From contig CAKMNE010000026.1 of assembly GCA_927798505.1 (NCBI GenBank), positions 1-13,262 on the forward strand: 13,262 nt of DNA, read 5' to 3'. This DNA comes from an uncultured Bacteroidales bacterium. Its GTDB lineage: Bacteria > Bacteroidota > Bacteroidia > Bacteroidales > UBA932. A program made the translations under genes and the position numbers. The notes under the pieces were generated by a model. The model saw nothing but the letters and a program-made list of their open reading frames with translations, was not told the origin of the DNA and searched no databases. Shown piece by piece: positions 1 through 6,077 of this stretch. The first letter of the stretch is position 1. Each line of letters begins with the position of its first letter.

Positions 1-1265
1 TCCACCACCTTGACCTTCACATAATCGCCGCTCTTGTGGACGCTGTCTTTCCAGACGCACATTTTGTTTGTGCCGGTGCGGCCGCAGAGGTCTTCCGGAG
101 TCTTTTTGGACGGGCCCTCGACCAGCACTTCAAATACCTTGCCGACATCGCGGCGGTTGCTTTCGAGGCTGAGGCTGTTCTGAAGCGAGATGATCTCGTT
201 CAGGCGGCGTGTCTTTTCCTCTATGGAGACATCGTCCGGATACTTGCGCGCTGCAAGCGTTCCGGGCCGCTCGGAGTAGTAGAACATGTAGGCGGCATCG
301 AAGCCCACCTGCCTGAAGAGGCTCAGCGTATCTGCGTGGTCCTCAAGGGTTTCCGAGCAGAAGCCGGCAATCACGTCCGTGCTTATGGCGCAGTCCGGGA
401 TGAGTTCGCGGATCTTCGCCACGCGGTCGAGATACCACTGGCGGGTGTAACGGCGCCTCATTTTCTCAAGTATGCGGTCGGAGCCGGACTGGACCGGGAG
501 ATGGATGTGGTGGCAGATGTTCGGGTAGCGCGCCATAGTCTCGATAACCTCATCGCTGATGTCCTGCGGGTTGGAAGTGGAGAAACGCACGCGCAGCAGC
601 GGGTTCACCTCGGCCACGAGTGCGAGCAGCTCGGCAAAGGACGTACCTTCATAGTTATATGAATCCACGTTCTGCCCGAGAAGGGTCACCTCGCGGTAGC
701 CTTTCGCGAAGCAGTCGCAGGCCTCGCGCACTATCGTGTGCGGGTCGCGGCTTCGCTCGGCTCCGCGGGTATATGGTACGACGCAGTAGGAGCAGACATT
801 GTTGCATCCGCGCATAATCGAGATGAAGGCGGATACCCCGTTTCTGTCTATGCGCACCGGCGCTATGTCGGCGTAGGTCTCCTCGCGGCTGAGCATTACG
901 TCGATTTGAGGATGTCCGTCGGCTGCAGCTTCGAGCAATTCGGGCAGGCGGCGGTATGAATCGGGCCCGGCGACAATATCCACTTTCCCGCTGTCCAGGA
1001 GCTTTTCCTTCATGCGCTCGGCCATGCATCCGAGTATGCCTATGATGACCGGGCGATTCTGCCTCTGGAGGACAAACTGGTCAATGCGGCCCAGTATGCG
1101 CTGCTCGGCGTTGTCGCGTATGGAGCAGGTGTTGGCCATTACCGCGTCCGCCTCTTCGATGTTTTCGCATCTCTGCCAGCCATGCTTCGAAAGTATTGAA
1201 AAGATGACTTCCGTGTCGGCCACATTCATCTGGCAGCCGTATGTCTCTATATATACCTTTTTCAT
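1..1265 (-). CDS. miaB: tRNA-2-methylthio-N6-dimethylallyladenosine synthase MiaB (3' end cut by window edge)
   Basis: MiaB is a cytoplasmic radical-SAM enzyme that adds a methylthio group to isopentenyl-adenosine at position 37 of tRNAs reading UNN codons. 421 codons are visible. The N-terminal UPF0004 domain has TYGCQMN and its three cluster cysteines (C11, C47, C80). The radical-SAM motif RGCNNVCSYC places C154, C158 and C161 almost exactly where E. coli MiaB has its triad. The C-terminal TRAM domain (about residue 376 on, with CGRTGTNKMCVW) runs off the left edge, so an estimated 20-30 residues are missing. The ATG at 1265 is chosen because the conserved N-terminus begins there and a -7 promoter element lies only 9 bases upstream, leaving almost no leader. 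TYGCQMN and the PYTRG following the triad favour MiaB over MtaB or RimO. It diverges from the next gene. Confidence 0.96.
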   Translation of the reverse strand, partial: MKKVYIETYGCQMNVADTEVIFSILSKHGWQRCENIEEADAVMANTCSIRDNAEQRILGRIDQFVLQRQNRPVIIGILGCMAERMKEKLLDSGKVDIVAGPDSYRRLPELLEAAADGHPQIDVMLSREETYADIAPVRIDRNGVSAFISIMRGCNNVCSYCVVPYTRGAERSRDPHTIVREACDCFAKGYREVTLLGQNVDSYNYEGTSFAELLALVAEVNPLLRVRFSTSNPQDISDEVIETMARYPNICHHIHLPVQSGSDRILEKMRRRYTRQWYLDRVAKIRELIPDCAISTDVIAGFCSETLEDHADTLSLFRQVGFDAAYMFYYSERPGTLAARKYPDDVSIEEKTRRLNEIISLQNSLSLESNRRDVGKVFEVLVEGPSKKTPEDLCGRTGTNKMCVWKDSVHKSGDYVKVKVV

Positions 1266-1272
1266 AAATCGC

Positions 1273-1303
1273 CCCAAAGATACGAAAATTATGTATCTTT
1301 GGG
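1273..1303. promoter_or_regulatory. Divergent promoter made of an 11-bp inverted repeat with two mirrored -7 elements
   Basis: The left arm CCCAAAGATAC (1273-1283) and right arm GTATCTTTGGG (1293-1303) are perfect reverse complements separated by 9 AT-rich bases. Each arm contains TATCTTTG, an exact match to the Bacteroidota -7 consensus TAnnTTTG: one on the plus strand at 1294-1301 pointing to the LEA-like gene, one on the minus strand at 1282-1275 pointing to miaB. No TTTG -33 element is seen at the expected distance for either. It could instead be a palindromic operator, but the position between divergent starts and the consensus match favour a bidirectional promoter. Confidence 0.65.
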
Positions 1304-1305
1304 AT

Positions 1306-1764
1306 GTGAAAAAGTTTATAGACATAATAGTGACTGTGCTGACGGCTGCGCTATGCTGCTGTTCGTGCAATCCTTACCGCAAGCTGGAAGTGCGGGATGC
1401 GTCGCTGAAGGAGGTGAATCTCTTTGCCAATCCGTCCTACATTGAGGTGGAGCTGAAGCTTTACAATCCTTCACGGGAGCTGGAAATCACTGAGATTCAG
1501 GGAAGCGTGAAGTCTGGCCAGCAGAAGCTGGTGCACTTTGTAACCGACACGCTCGTCATCCCGAAGCGCAGCGAAAGCACCGTTCAGGCACGGGTTCAGG
1601 TCTTTCTTGCAGATGGAGTGGGCGTTTTCCAGCTGATGAGAGTGATTCAGGCACAGGATTTGAGTAACCTGAGCGCGGATGTCTCCGCTACTGTCAAGGA
1701 TTTCCTCGGCATCAGGCGACGCAAGGAAATCCTGGATTTCAAATTATCAGAATTGACGAAATGA
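1306..1764 (+). CDS. LEA type 2-like putative lipoprotein
   Basis: A small protein of 152 residues from the GTG at 1306. It starts MKKFIDIIVTVLTAALCCCSC, a short basic end, a hydrophobic core and a cysteine-rich stretch that could be a type II signal with the lipidated cysteine near residue 21; the lipobox is not canonical, so lipidation is inferred. The rest resembles the LEA-2/WHy beta-sandwich: an early NPSYIEVELKLYNPSRELEI segment, typical of the fold in which one strand carries a conserved N-P pair, then alternating beta strands. Role unknown; such proteins are thought to sit in the envelope. An in-frame ATG at 1291 would add five residues but overlaps the -7 element, so GTG 1306 is preferred; with either start the transcript would be nearly leaderless. 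Its stop overlaps the next start by 4 bases (ATGA). Confidence 0.7.
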   Translation: MKKFIDIIVTVLTAALCCCSCNPYRKLEVRDASLKEVNLFANPSYIEVELKLYNPSRELEITEIQGSVKSGQQKLVHFVTDTLVIPKRSESTVQARVQVFLADGVGVFQLMRVIQAQDLSNLSADVSATVKDFLGIRRRKEILDFKLSELTK

Positions 1765-2384
1765 AAAAACTGCTTACCATATTGAGCGCTATGGCACTGG
1801 GCTGTTGCGCCTTTGCACAAAGCGCCGAGCCGGCCCAGAGCGATTCCATTGCCATTGAAGTGGCCCCGGAGGGGTATATGTACGTGGACTCCATAGTTTA
1901 CCGTCAGATGCCGCGCTGCAACGAGCAGTATGAGGGAATGAGCATATATGAAGCCCTCGAAGACGTGCAGGTGAATGAGAGCTTTGCAGTGCGCAAGGCT
2001 GTTGCCGAGAGAACTGCCGCGAACAAGGGCCCTGAGGGAGAAGTGGACGGATACCGCATCCGAATCTATTTCGACAACAAACAGAAGTCGAGGGAGGAGT
2101 CCCGGGAGGTGATGAATCGCTTCCAGGCCCTCTATCCCGGCTACAACACTTATCTTAAGTTCAACAATCCGAATTTCAAGGTGACTGTGGGGGATTTCAG
2201 GTCCAAGGTTGATGCTCAAATCGCCCTGCAGAGCATAATCAGGGATTTCCCTACCGCTTTCATAGTTAAGGAAAAGATGCGGTTCCCGGTGGTTTCCGAC
2301 AAGGTGCGCTACACGGTGGACACAGTGCGCGTGCTCAAGCAGCTGCCGAGTCCTGCAATTGTTGAACAGAGTTCAGAAGAGTAA
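1761..2384 (+). CDS. Secreted SPOR-like domain protein
   Basis: A 207-residue exported protein. Residues 1-20 form a classical signal peptide (MKKLLTILSAMALGCCAFAQ) with likely cleavage around AFA-Q. A low-complexity linker leads to a region at about residues 96-175 with SPOR-like strand and helix order: YRIRIYF, a helix starting REESREVMNRFQ, then FKVTVGDFRSKVDAQIAL, where VTVGDF resembles the V-x-V-G-x-F/Y strand common in SPOR repeats. SPOR domains bind peptidoglycan stripped of stem peptides at division sites, so a periplasmic, wall-associated role is inferred. The acidic C-terminal tail is unassigned. It overlaps the upstream gene by 4 bases and ends 4 bases before rpoN, implying translational coupling across the three genes. 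Confidence 0.75.
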   Translation: MKKLLTILSAMALGCCAFAQSAEPAQSDSIAIEVAPEGYMYVDSIVYRQMPRCNEQYEGMSIYEALEDVQVNESFAVRKAVAERTAANKGPEGEVDGYRIRIYFDNKQKSREESREVMNRFQALYPGYNTYLKFNNPNFKVTVGDFRSKVDAQIALQSIIRDFPTAFIVKEKMRFPVVSDKVRYTVDTVRVLKQLPSPAIVEQSSEE

Positions 2385-2388
2385 GAGT

Positions 2389-3795
2389 ATGGGTAAACAG
2401 GGATTGGGACTGACACAGGTTCAGACACAGAAGTTGTCTCCATTGCAGATCCAGACTATCAAGCTCATCGAGCTTCCGGTCCAAGACCTGGAGCAGCGTG
2501 TCCGTCAGGAACTGGAGGAGAATCCGGTTCTGGATGACACACCGGATCCGAACTCCACAGAACAGTCTCAGGAAGTGTCCCTGGACCAGCTTCAGGATGA
2601 TTATATCCCGGACTACAAGACCAGAGTCAACAATTGGGGCAAGGACGCAAGACCGGAGTACAACACCTTCTCAGTGAAGGAAAGTTTCGCCCAAAGCCTG
2701 CTGGAGCAGCTCAGTTTCCGTAATCTTAACGATCACGAGAAGGAAGTGGCAAGCTTTATCATAGGCTCTCTGGATGATGACGGTTATCTGCGAAGGGACC
2801 TGGAGTCCCTTGTGGACGACCTCGCGTTCAGGGCAAACATCGAAAGCGACAGAGAAGAGGTGGAGAGGATACTCAAGGTGATTCAGGGTTTCGAGCCTGC
2901 AGGAGTGGGCGCACGGGACCTCAGGGAGTGTCTTCTGCTTCAGCTGAAGGCCGCACGCCAGACTCCGGAGACCAAACTTGCCACGGCCATACTGGAAGAG
3001 GATTTCGAGGAGTTCACCAGCAAGCATTTCAAGAGAATAATGTCCCACCAGGGCATTAGCGAGGAGGAATTGAAAGCTGCGATGAAGAGAATCTCCAGGC
3101 TGAATCCCGCCCCGGGAGGACAAATCAGCGATTCATACAACGATGTCGCGGAGCAGATAGTGCCGGATTTCGTGCTGAAGCTTCAGGATGGAGCAGTGAC
3201 TTTCGAGATGCCTCGCTTCAATGTCCCGGAGCTCAGAATCAACCGCAAGTATGCCCAGATGCTGGAAAAGGCAAATGGAGGAAGCGATAGGGAAAGGAAG
3301 GAGGCGAGCACTTTTGTGAAGGGAAAGATTGACAGCGCAAAGTGGTTCATCGAGGCTCTCAAGCAGAGGCAGAACACCCTTTCCAAGACCATGCAGGCCA
3401 TCATCGATTTCCAGCAGGCGTTTTTCCACAGCGGGGACGACTGTGATTTGAGGCCTATGATTCTGGAGGATATTGCCAAAATTACGGGATTCGACATTTC
3501 CACCATTTCCCGCGTGGTAAACAGCAAATACATAGAGACCCCATTCGGCATTTACCAGCTGAAATACTTCTTTTCCGAAGGTCTTGTCAACAAGGCCGGG
3601 GAGGAGGTTTCGACAAGGGAGTTGAAGAAGGTGCTTCAGGAAATAGTGGATTCGGAAAACAAGCAGAAGCCATACACCGATGAGCAGCTGGTGGCCGTGC
3701 TTGCCCAGAAAGGTTACAATGTTGCCCGCCGCACTATAGCCAAGTACCGTGACCAGCTGGGTATTCCTCTCGCCCGACTCCGCAAATCGCTTTGA
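2389..3795 (+). CDS. rpoN: RNA polymerase sigma-54 factor RpoN
   Basis: Sigma-54 directs RNA polymerase to -24/-12 promoters and needs an AAA+ activator to open them. The protein has 468 residues, normal for the family. Region I is Q- and L-rich (LTQVQTQKLSPLQIQTIKL, then LEQRVRQELEENPVL), the part that contacts the activator. A short acidic region II follows (about residues 50-85), then the core-binding domain. A helix-turn-helix at about 357-385 (DIAKITGFDISTISRVVNSK) reads the -12 element, and the RpoN box ARRTIAKYRDQ at 446-456, close to canonical ARRTVAKYRE, reads -24. The ATG at 2389 is preferred over an in-frame TTG at 2359, which lies inside the upstream gene and would add ten unconserved residues. 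It is third in a cluster with two envelope proteins. No sigma-54 activator gene is in the window. Confidence 0.97.
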   Translation: MGKQGLGLTQVQTQKLSPLQIQTIKLIELPVQDLEQRVRQELEENPVLDDTPDPNSTEQSQEVSLDQLQDDYIPDYKTRVNNWGKDARPEYNTFSVKESFAQSLLEQLSFRNLNDHEKEVASFIIGSLDDDGYLRRDLESLVDDLAFRANIESDREEVERILKVIQGFEPAGVGARDLRECLLLQLKAARQTPETKLATAILEEDFEEFTSKHFKRIMSHQGISEEELKAAMKRISRLNPAPGGQISDSYNDVAEQIVPDFVLKLQDGAVTFEMPRFNVPELRINRKYAQMLEKANGGSDRERKEASTFVKGKIDSAKWFIEALKQRQNTLSKTMQAIIDFQQAFFHSGDDCDLRPMILEDIAKITGFDISTISRVVNSKYIETPFGIYQLKYFFSEGLVNKAGEEVSTRELKKVLQEIVDSENKQKPYTDEQLVAVLAQKGYNVARRTIAKYRDQLGIPLARLRKSL

Positions 3796-3798
3796 CGG

Positions 3799-4239
3799 CT
3801 ACTTTTTGCGCTGGGTTGGACGAGCGATAATCTTGATTTCCACGCCTTCGGTTTTATAGCCCCTGTAGCGTTTGTGAATGATGTGATTCTCTACCATTGC
3901 CACAAGTTCGGGGTCATCCAAATCGGTAAAAGTTCCGGATTCAGCATCATAGAGATGGACGTGGTTGCCGGTATTGACATCAAAATACATCTTGCTGTCA
4001 GGGCTGTAGCGATGGGAATAAATCCCAAGCAGAGCCATCTGGCTGAGAATGTTGTAAACCGATGCTGTTGACACTGAAGCATTGGTTTTGTCTTCTATCC
4101 ACTCCGACACCTGATCGGCACAGGCGTGACCTAGAGCCATCATCGCCTGATGGACCGCTACTCGTTGGGTCGTGGCTTTGAGGCCCTTGCTCTTAAGGGC
4201 AAGCCTGAACGCCTCTACGGAAAGTGGAGTCAACTGCAT
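3799..4239 (-). CDS. Fur/PerR-family transcriptional regulator lacking structural zinc cysteines
   Basis: A 146-residue metal-dependent repressor of the Fur superfamily. The N-terminal winged helix spans about residues 6-75, with KGLKATTQRVAVHQAM and the recognition helix STASVYNILSQMALLGI. The dimerisation domain follows. Aligned by eye to Bacillus subtilis PerR, the regulatory metal ligands H37, D85, H91, H93 and D104 correspond to H38, D87, H93, H95 and D106 with almost identical spacing. The two CxxC motifs that bind structural zinc are absent: only one cysteine (C40) exists, and HVHLYDAE sits where PerR has its first CxxC. This suggests an atypical PerR-like peroxide or metal sensor, as described in Leptospira. 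Whether it senses peroxide, iron or manganese cannot be told. It has its own promoter, diverges from radC and converges on rpoN with three bases between stops. It is unlikely to be Zur, which depends on zinc cysteines. Confidence 0.85.
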   Translation of the reverse strand: MQLTPLSVEAFRLALKSKGLKATTQRVAVHQAMMALGHACADQVSEWIEDKTNASVSTASVYNILSQMALLGIYSHRYSPDSKMYFDVNTGNHVHLYDAESGTFTDLDDPELVAMVENHIIHKRYRGYKTEGVEIKIIARPTQRKK

Positions 4240-4262
4240 AATAGATTTCTGTATGGGGTTTG

Positions 4263-4293
4263 CAAAGTTAGCAAATAAAATAAACGTTTAAAA
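4263..4293 (-). promoter_or_regulatory. Promoter of the Fur/PerR-like regulator gene
   Basis: On the minus strand TAACTTTG (4270-4263) matches the Bacteroidota -7 consensus TAnnTTTG exactly. Nineteen bases upstream is TTTT (minus strand, 4293-4290), one mismatch from the TTTG -33 element. Transcription would start near 4259, about 20 bases before the ATG at 4239. The -33 element falls inside the inverted repeat at 4285-4305, so autoregulation is plausible. Confidence 0.6.
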
Positions 4294-4305
4294 CCTTTAT
4301 AAACG
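4285..4305. promoter_or_regulatory. Candidate operator: 21-bp AT-rich inverted repeat between divergent promoters
   Basis: CGTTTA (4285-4290) and TAAACG (4300-4305) form a 6-bp inverted repeat separated by 9 bases. The size, AT richness and two-fold symmetry are those of a Fur-family operator, and the site overlaps the -33 regions of both the regulator gene and radC. The arms do not obviously match the B. subtilis PerR or Fur box, and a 6-bp repeat in AT-rich DNA could occur by chance, so this is inference from position. Confidence 0.35.
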
Positions 4306-4325
4306 GATAATCTTTACGACCTTTG
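4296..4325 (+). promoter_or_regulatory. Probable radC promoter
   Basis: GACCTTTG (4318-4325) matches TAnnTTTG except for its first base, and TTTA (4296-4299) lies 18 bases upstream as a one-mismatch -33 element. Transcription would start about 16 bases before the radC ATG. It is weaker than the other promoters in the window. Confidence 0.4.
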
Positions 4326-4344
4326 CCGTAAATGCTATTATACT

Positions 4345-5043
4345 ATGAAACTCCAGGAATTATCTATTTGCGAATGGCCTCGGGAGAGGCTTCTGAGCGG
4401 AGGGCCGGCGGCTCTTTCCAACAGTGAACTTCTGGCTGTGCTGCTGCGCAGCGGTACCACCGACAAAAACGTGCTGGAACTCTCCAGGGATTTGATTGCA
4501 GCCTGCGACGGAAGGCTGGTGGAACTTTCGCGTCTGACCCTGGGAGAATTGTGCGCTGTGCCCGGGATAGGAAAGAGCAAGGCTGCAGTAGTTATGGCGG
4601 CCTTTGAACTTGGAAGGCGCTTCATGGCGGAATCCACTGACAGAAATATGCCCATTACCAACTCCGAGATGGTTTACCGGCATTTGCTTCCCCGTCTCAA
4701 AGGCCTCGACCACGAAGAGTGCTATGTGATGTGCCTTTCCGCTTCGCACCGCGTCAACGGAGTTCATCTGCTGGGACGAGGCACGGAGGACAGTGTGTTG
4801 TTTGAACCGAAGGATGCTCTCAAGAAGGCTTTCGGGGATGGTGCCCGGGCGCTCATACTTGCTCACAACCACCCGGGAGGCAACCCGATGCCGTCAAAGG
4901 CGGACATTGAAAAGACAGATTCGCTGTCAAAAGCCTGTTATGCCTGCGATATGGAGCTGCTGGACCACATAATTATCAGCGATGACAAGTATTATTCTTT
5001 CGCAGAAGATAAAGTTTGTCATCCAAATATTTGCAAGGAATAA
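4345..5043 (+). CDS. radC: RadC family JAB/MPN-domain protein
   Basis: A 232-residue protein of the RadC (UPF0758) family, of normal full length. An N-terminal UPF0758 region with a helix-hairpin-helix (LCAVPGIGKSKAAVVMAAFE, about 70-89) suggests DNA contact. The C-terminal JAB/MPN metalloprotease fold carries a complete JAMM motif: H174 and H176 in AHNHPGG, then S184 and D187 in PSKAD, giving H-x-H-x7-S-x2-D, with E124 or E125 upstream as likely catalytic acid. The name derives from a radiation-sensitive E. coli mutant later explained by another gene, and the biochemical role is unsettled; family members are often near DNA repair or mobile DNA. The ATG at 4345 begins the conserved N-terminus. 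It is probably monocistronic: a tRNA with its own promoter starts 29 bases downstream, and that promoter reaches back into the last radC codons. Confidence 0.93.
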   Translation: MKLQELSICEWPRERLLSGGPAALSNSELLAVLLRSGTTDKNVLELSRDLIAACDGRLVELSRLTLGELCAVPGIGKSKAAVVMAAFELGRRFMAESTDRNMPITNSEMVYRHLLPRLKGLDHEECYVMCLSASHRVNGVHLLGRGTEDSVLFEPKDALKKAFGDGARALILAHNHPGGNPMPSKADIEKTDSLSKACYACDMELLDHIIISDDKYYSFAEDKVCHPNICKE

Positions 5044-5060
5044 AAAAATGTGTACCTTTG
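5030..5060 (+). promoter_or_regulatory. Near-perfect housekeeping promoter of tRNA-His
   Basis: TTTG (5030-5033), a 19-base spacer and TACCTTTG (5053-5060) reproduce the Bacteroidota consensus TTTG-N19-TAnnTTTG without mismatch. Transcription would begin around 5064, about nine bases before the tRNA. The -33 element lies inside the last codons of radC, so the tRNA need not depend on radC readthrough. Confidence 0.8.
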
Positions 5061-5072
5061 TATTCCTGACAC

Positions 5073-5149
5073 GGTGAGATTAGTTCAGTTGGTAGAGCAC
5101 CAGATTGTGGTTCTGGGTGTCATGGGTTCGAGCCCCATATCTCACCCCA
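5073..5149 (+). tRNA. tRNA-His (anticodon GTG)
   Basis: A complete 77-base cloverleaf. The acceptor stem GTGAGAT/ATCTCAC pairs over all 7 bases. The D arm is GTTC/GAGC, the anticodon stem CCAGA/TCTGG carries loop TTGTGGT with anticodon GTG at 5107-5109, and the T arm ATGGG/CCCAT has loop TTCGAGC. The base before the acceptor stem is G (5073) and the discriminator is C (5146): the extra G-1:C73 pair that histidyl-tRNA synthetase requires, confirming His. The 3' CCA is encoded (5147-5149). Confidence 0.97.
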
Positions 5150-5178
5150 AAGAGGGCAGCCGGATGGCTGCCCTCTTT
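5149..5178 (+). terminator. Rho-independent-type hairpin after tRNA-His, possibly serving both strands
   Basis: AAAGAGGGCAGCC (5149-5161) pairs perfectly over 13 bp with GGCTGCCCTCTTT (5166-5178) around a GGAT loop. The 3' arm ends in CTTT and is followed by CATATTTC, a broken T-rich tail. The hairpin lies between the converging tRNA-His and manA, so it could also stop the minus-strand operon, although no T tract follows in that direction. The first stem base is the final A of the encoded CCA. Confidence 0.8.
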
Positions 5179-5185
5179 CATATTT

Positions 5186-6076
5186 CTACCTTGGAACGAA
5201 GGTGGTAAGAAGTTTCGAACCGGAATCAGCGGGCTCGAAGCAGACACTGCGGTCGGAGGCCGGGATGAGGGCACACTCTCCTGCATTGAGGGTGAGGACC
5301 TCGTCGGCGCAGGCCGGACAGGCTGAACGGCGGACAAGCCGAGTCTGAGCTTCCAGTGCGATTGCAATCAGGAACTGACCGCAATCCGAAAGATCACGGG
5401 CGAAAGGCTTTGTGAGCTCAAGCAGCTCAGTCTTGAAGTAAGGACAATCGACCAGTTCCACGGAGCTGTCGGGAGCAGCCACATAGCGGGTCCTGTAGTC
5501 CGGATAGACAGTGTAGTCGATAGCATCCTTGGCTTCCTGGGTGTGAAGCTGGCGGGGCTTTCCGTCCAAGCCGGGACGATTGTAATCGAAAATGCGGTAG
5601 GTGATGTCGGAAGTCTGCTGAATCTCAGCAAGATAGCAACCTCCGCCAATGGCATGCACCCTTCCGGCAGGAAGGAAAAAGACATCTCCCGGAGCCACCT
5701 TGTAGTCGGAAAGGACGGACACTATTTCGCCCTTTTCCACTAGCTCCACGTACTTGTCGGCATCTATCTTCTCCTTAAACCCGCTCAGAAGATGGGCTCC
5801 CTCGCGAGCTCCGATGATGTACCACATCTCGGTCTTTCCCTTGCAGTTGTGACGCTTGGCCGCAAGTTCATCGTCCGGATGAACCTGAATGGAAAGGTCG
5901 TCGTGGGCGTCAATGAATTTGATCAGCAGAGGAAACTGGCCCGGGAAGAGCTCGGTGATTTTCTTTCCGGCTGCGGGACCTTCGGCTACTACGGACTCAT
6001 TGCCCGGAACACCGGAGAGCACCCAGCTCTCGGTGCCCCAGACAAGGGTCTTGATTATAGGTTGAAACTTGTACAT
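5186..6076 (-). CDS. manA: Mannose-6-phosphate isomerase, class I (ManA)
   Basis: A cytoplasmic zinc enzyme interconverting mannose 6-phosphate and fructose 6-phosphate, linking mannose use and GDP-mannose synthesis to glycolysis. The cupin zinc ligands are visible: Q64 and H66 in LSIQVHPDDE, E83 in KTEMWYII and H141 in LPAGRVHAIG; R161 in ITYRIFDYNR fits the conserved active-site arginine. At 296 residues it is shorter than the usual 310-325. The shortening lies near the N-terminus, where VWGTESWVLSGV runs straight from the W-G strand into the E-S-W segment without the usual loop of about 20 residues. C253 and C256 form a CxxC in the C-terminal part, a spot where I know of no conserved metal site. 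It is last in the operon: its ATG is separated by one base from the gpmI stop, and the shared hairpin terminator lies just beyond its stop. Confidence 0.93.
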   Translation of the reverse strand: MYKFQPIIKTLVWGTESWVLSGVPGNESVVAEGPAAGKKITELFPGQFPLLIKFIDAHDDLSIQVHPDDELAAKRHNCKGKTEMWYIIGAREGAHLLSGFKEKIDADKYVELVEKGEIVSVLSDYKVAPGDVFFLPAGRVHAIGGGCYLAEIQQTSDITYRIFDYNRPGLDGKPRQLHTQEAKDAIDYTVYPDYRTRYVAAPDSSVELVDCPYFKTELLELTKPFARDLSDCGQFLIAIALEAQTRLVRRSACPACADEVLTLNAGECALIPASDRSVCFEPADSGSKLLTTFVPR

Positions 6077-6077
6077 T

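Noticed and set aside
36..662. 208-codon open frame on the plus strand at the left end
   Set aside because: It is antisense to the radical-SAM and TRAM parts of miaB and has no recognisable features.
1012..1290. Upstream in-frame extension of the LEA-like gene on the plus strand
   Set aside because: It runs antisense through the conserved N-terminus of miaB and would bury the signal peptide; the downstream start next to the promoter is far more likely.
3781..3810. Inverted repeat CGCAAA/TTTGCG as a terminator between rpoN and the fur-like gene
   Set aside because: A six-pair AT-containing stem with an 18-base loop lying in both coding ends is too weak to call a terminator.
5073..5149. tRNA-His as an integration site for a mobile element
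   Set aside because: Flanking genes (radC, manA) are core genes, and I noticed no integrase gene or copy of the tRNA 3' end elsewhere in the window. RadC alone is not evidence of an island.
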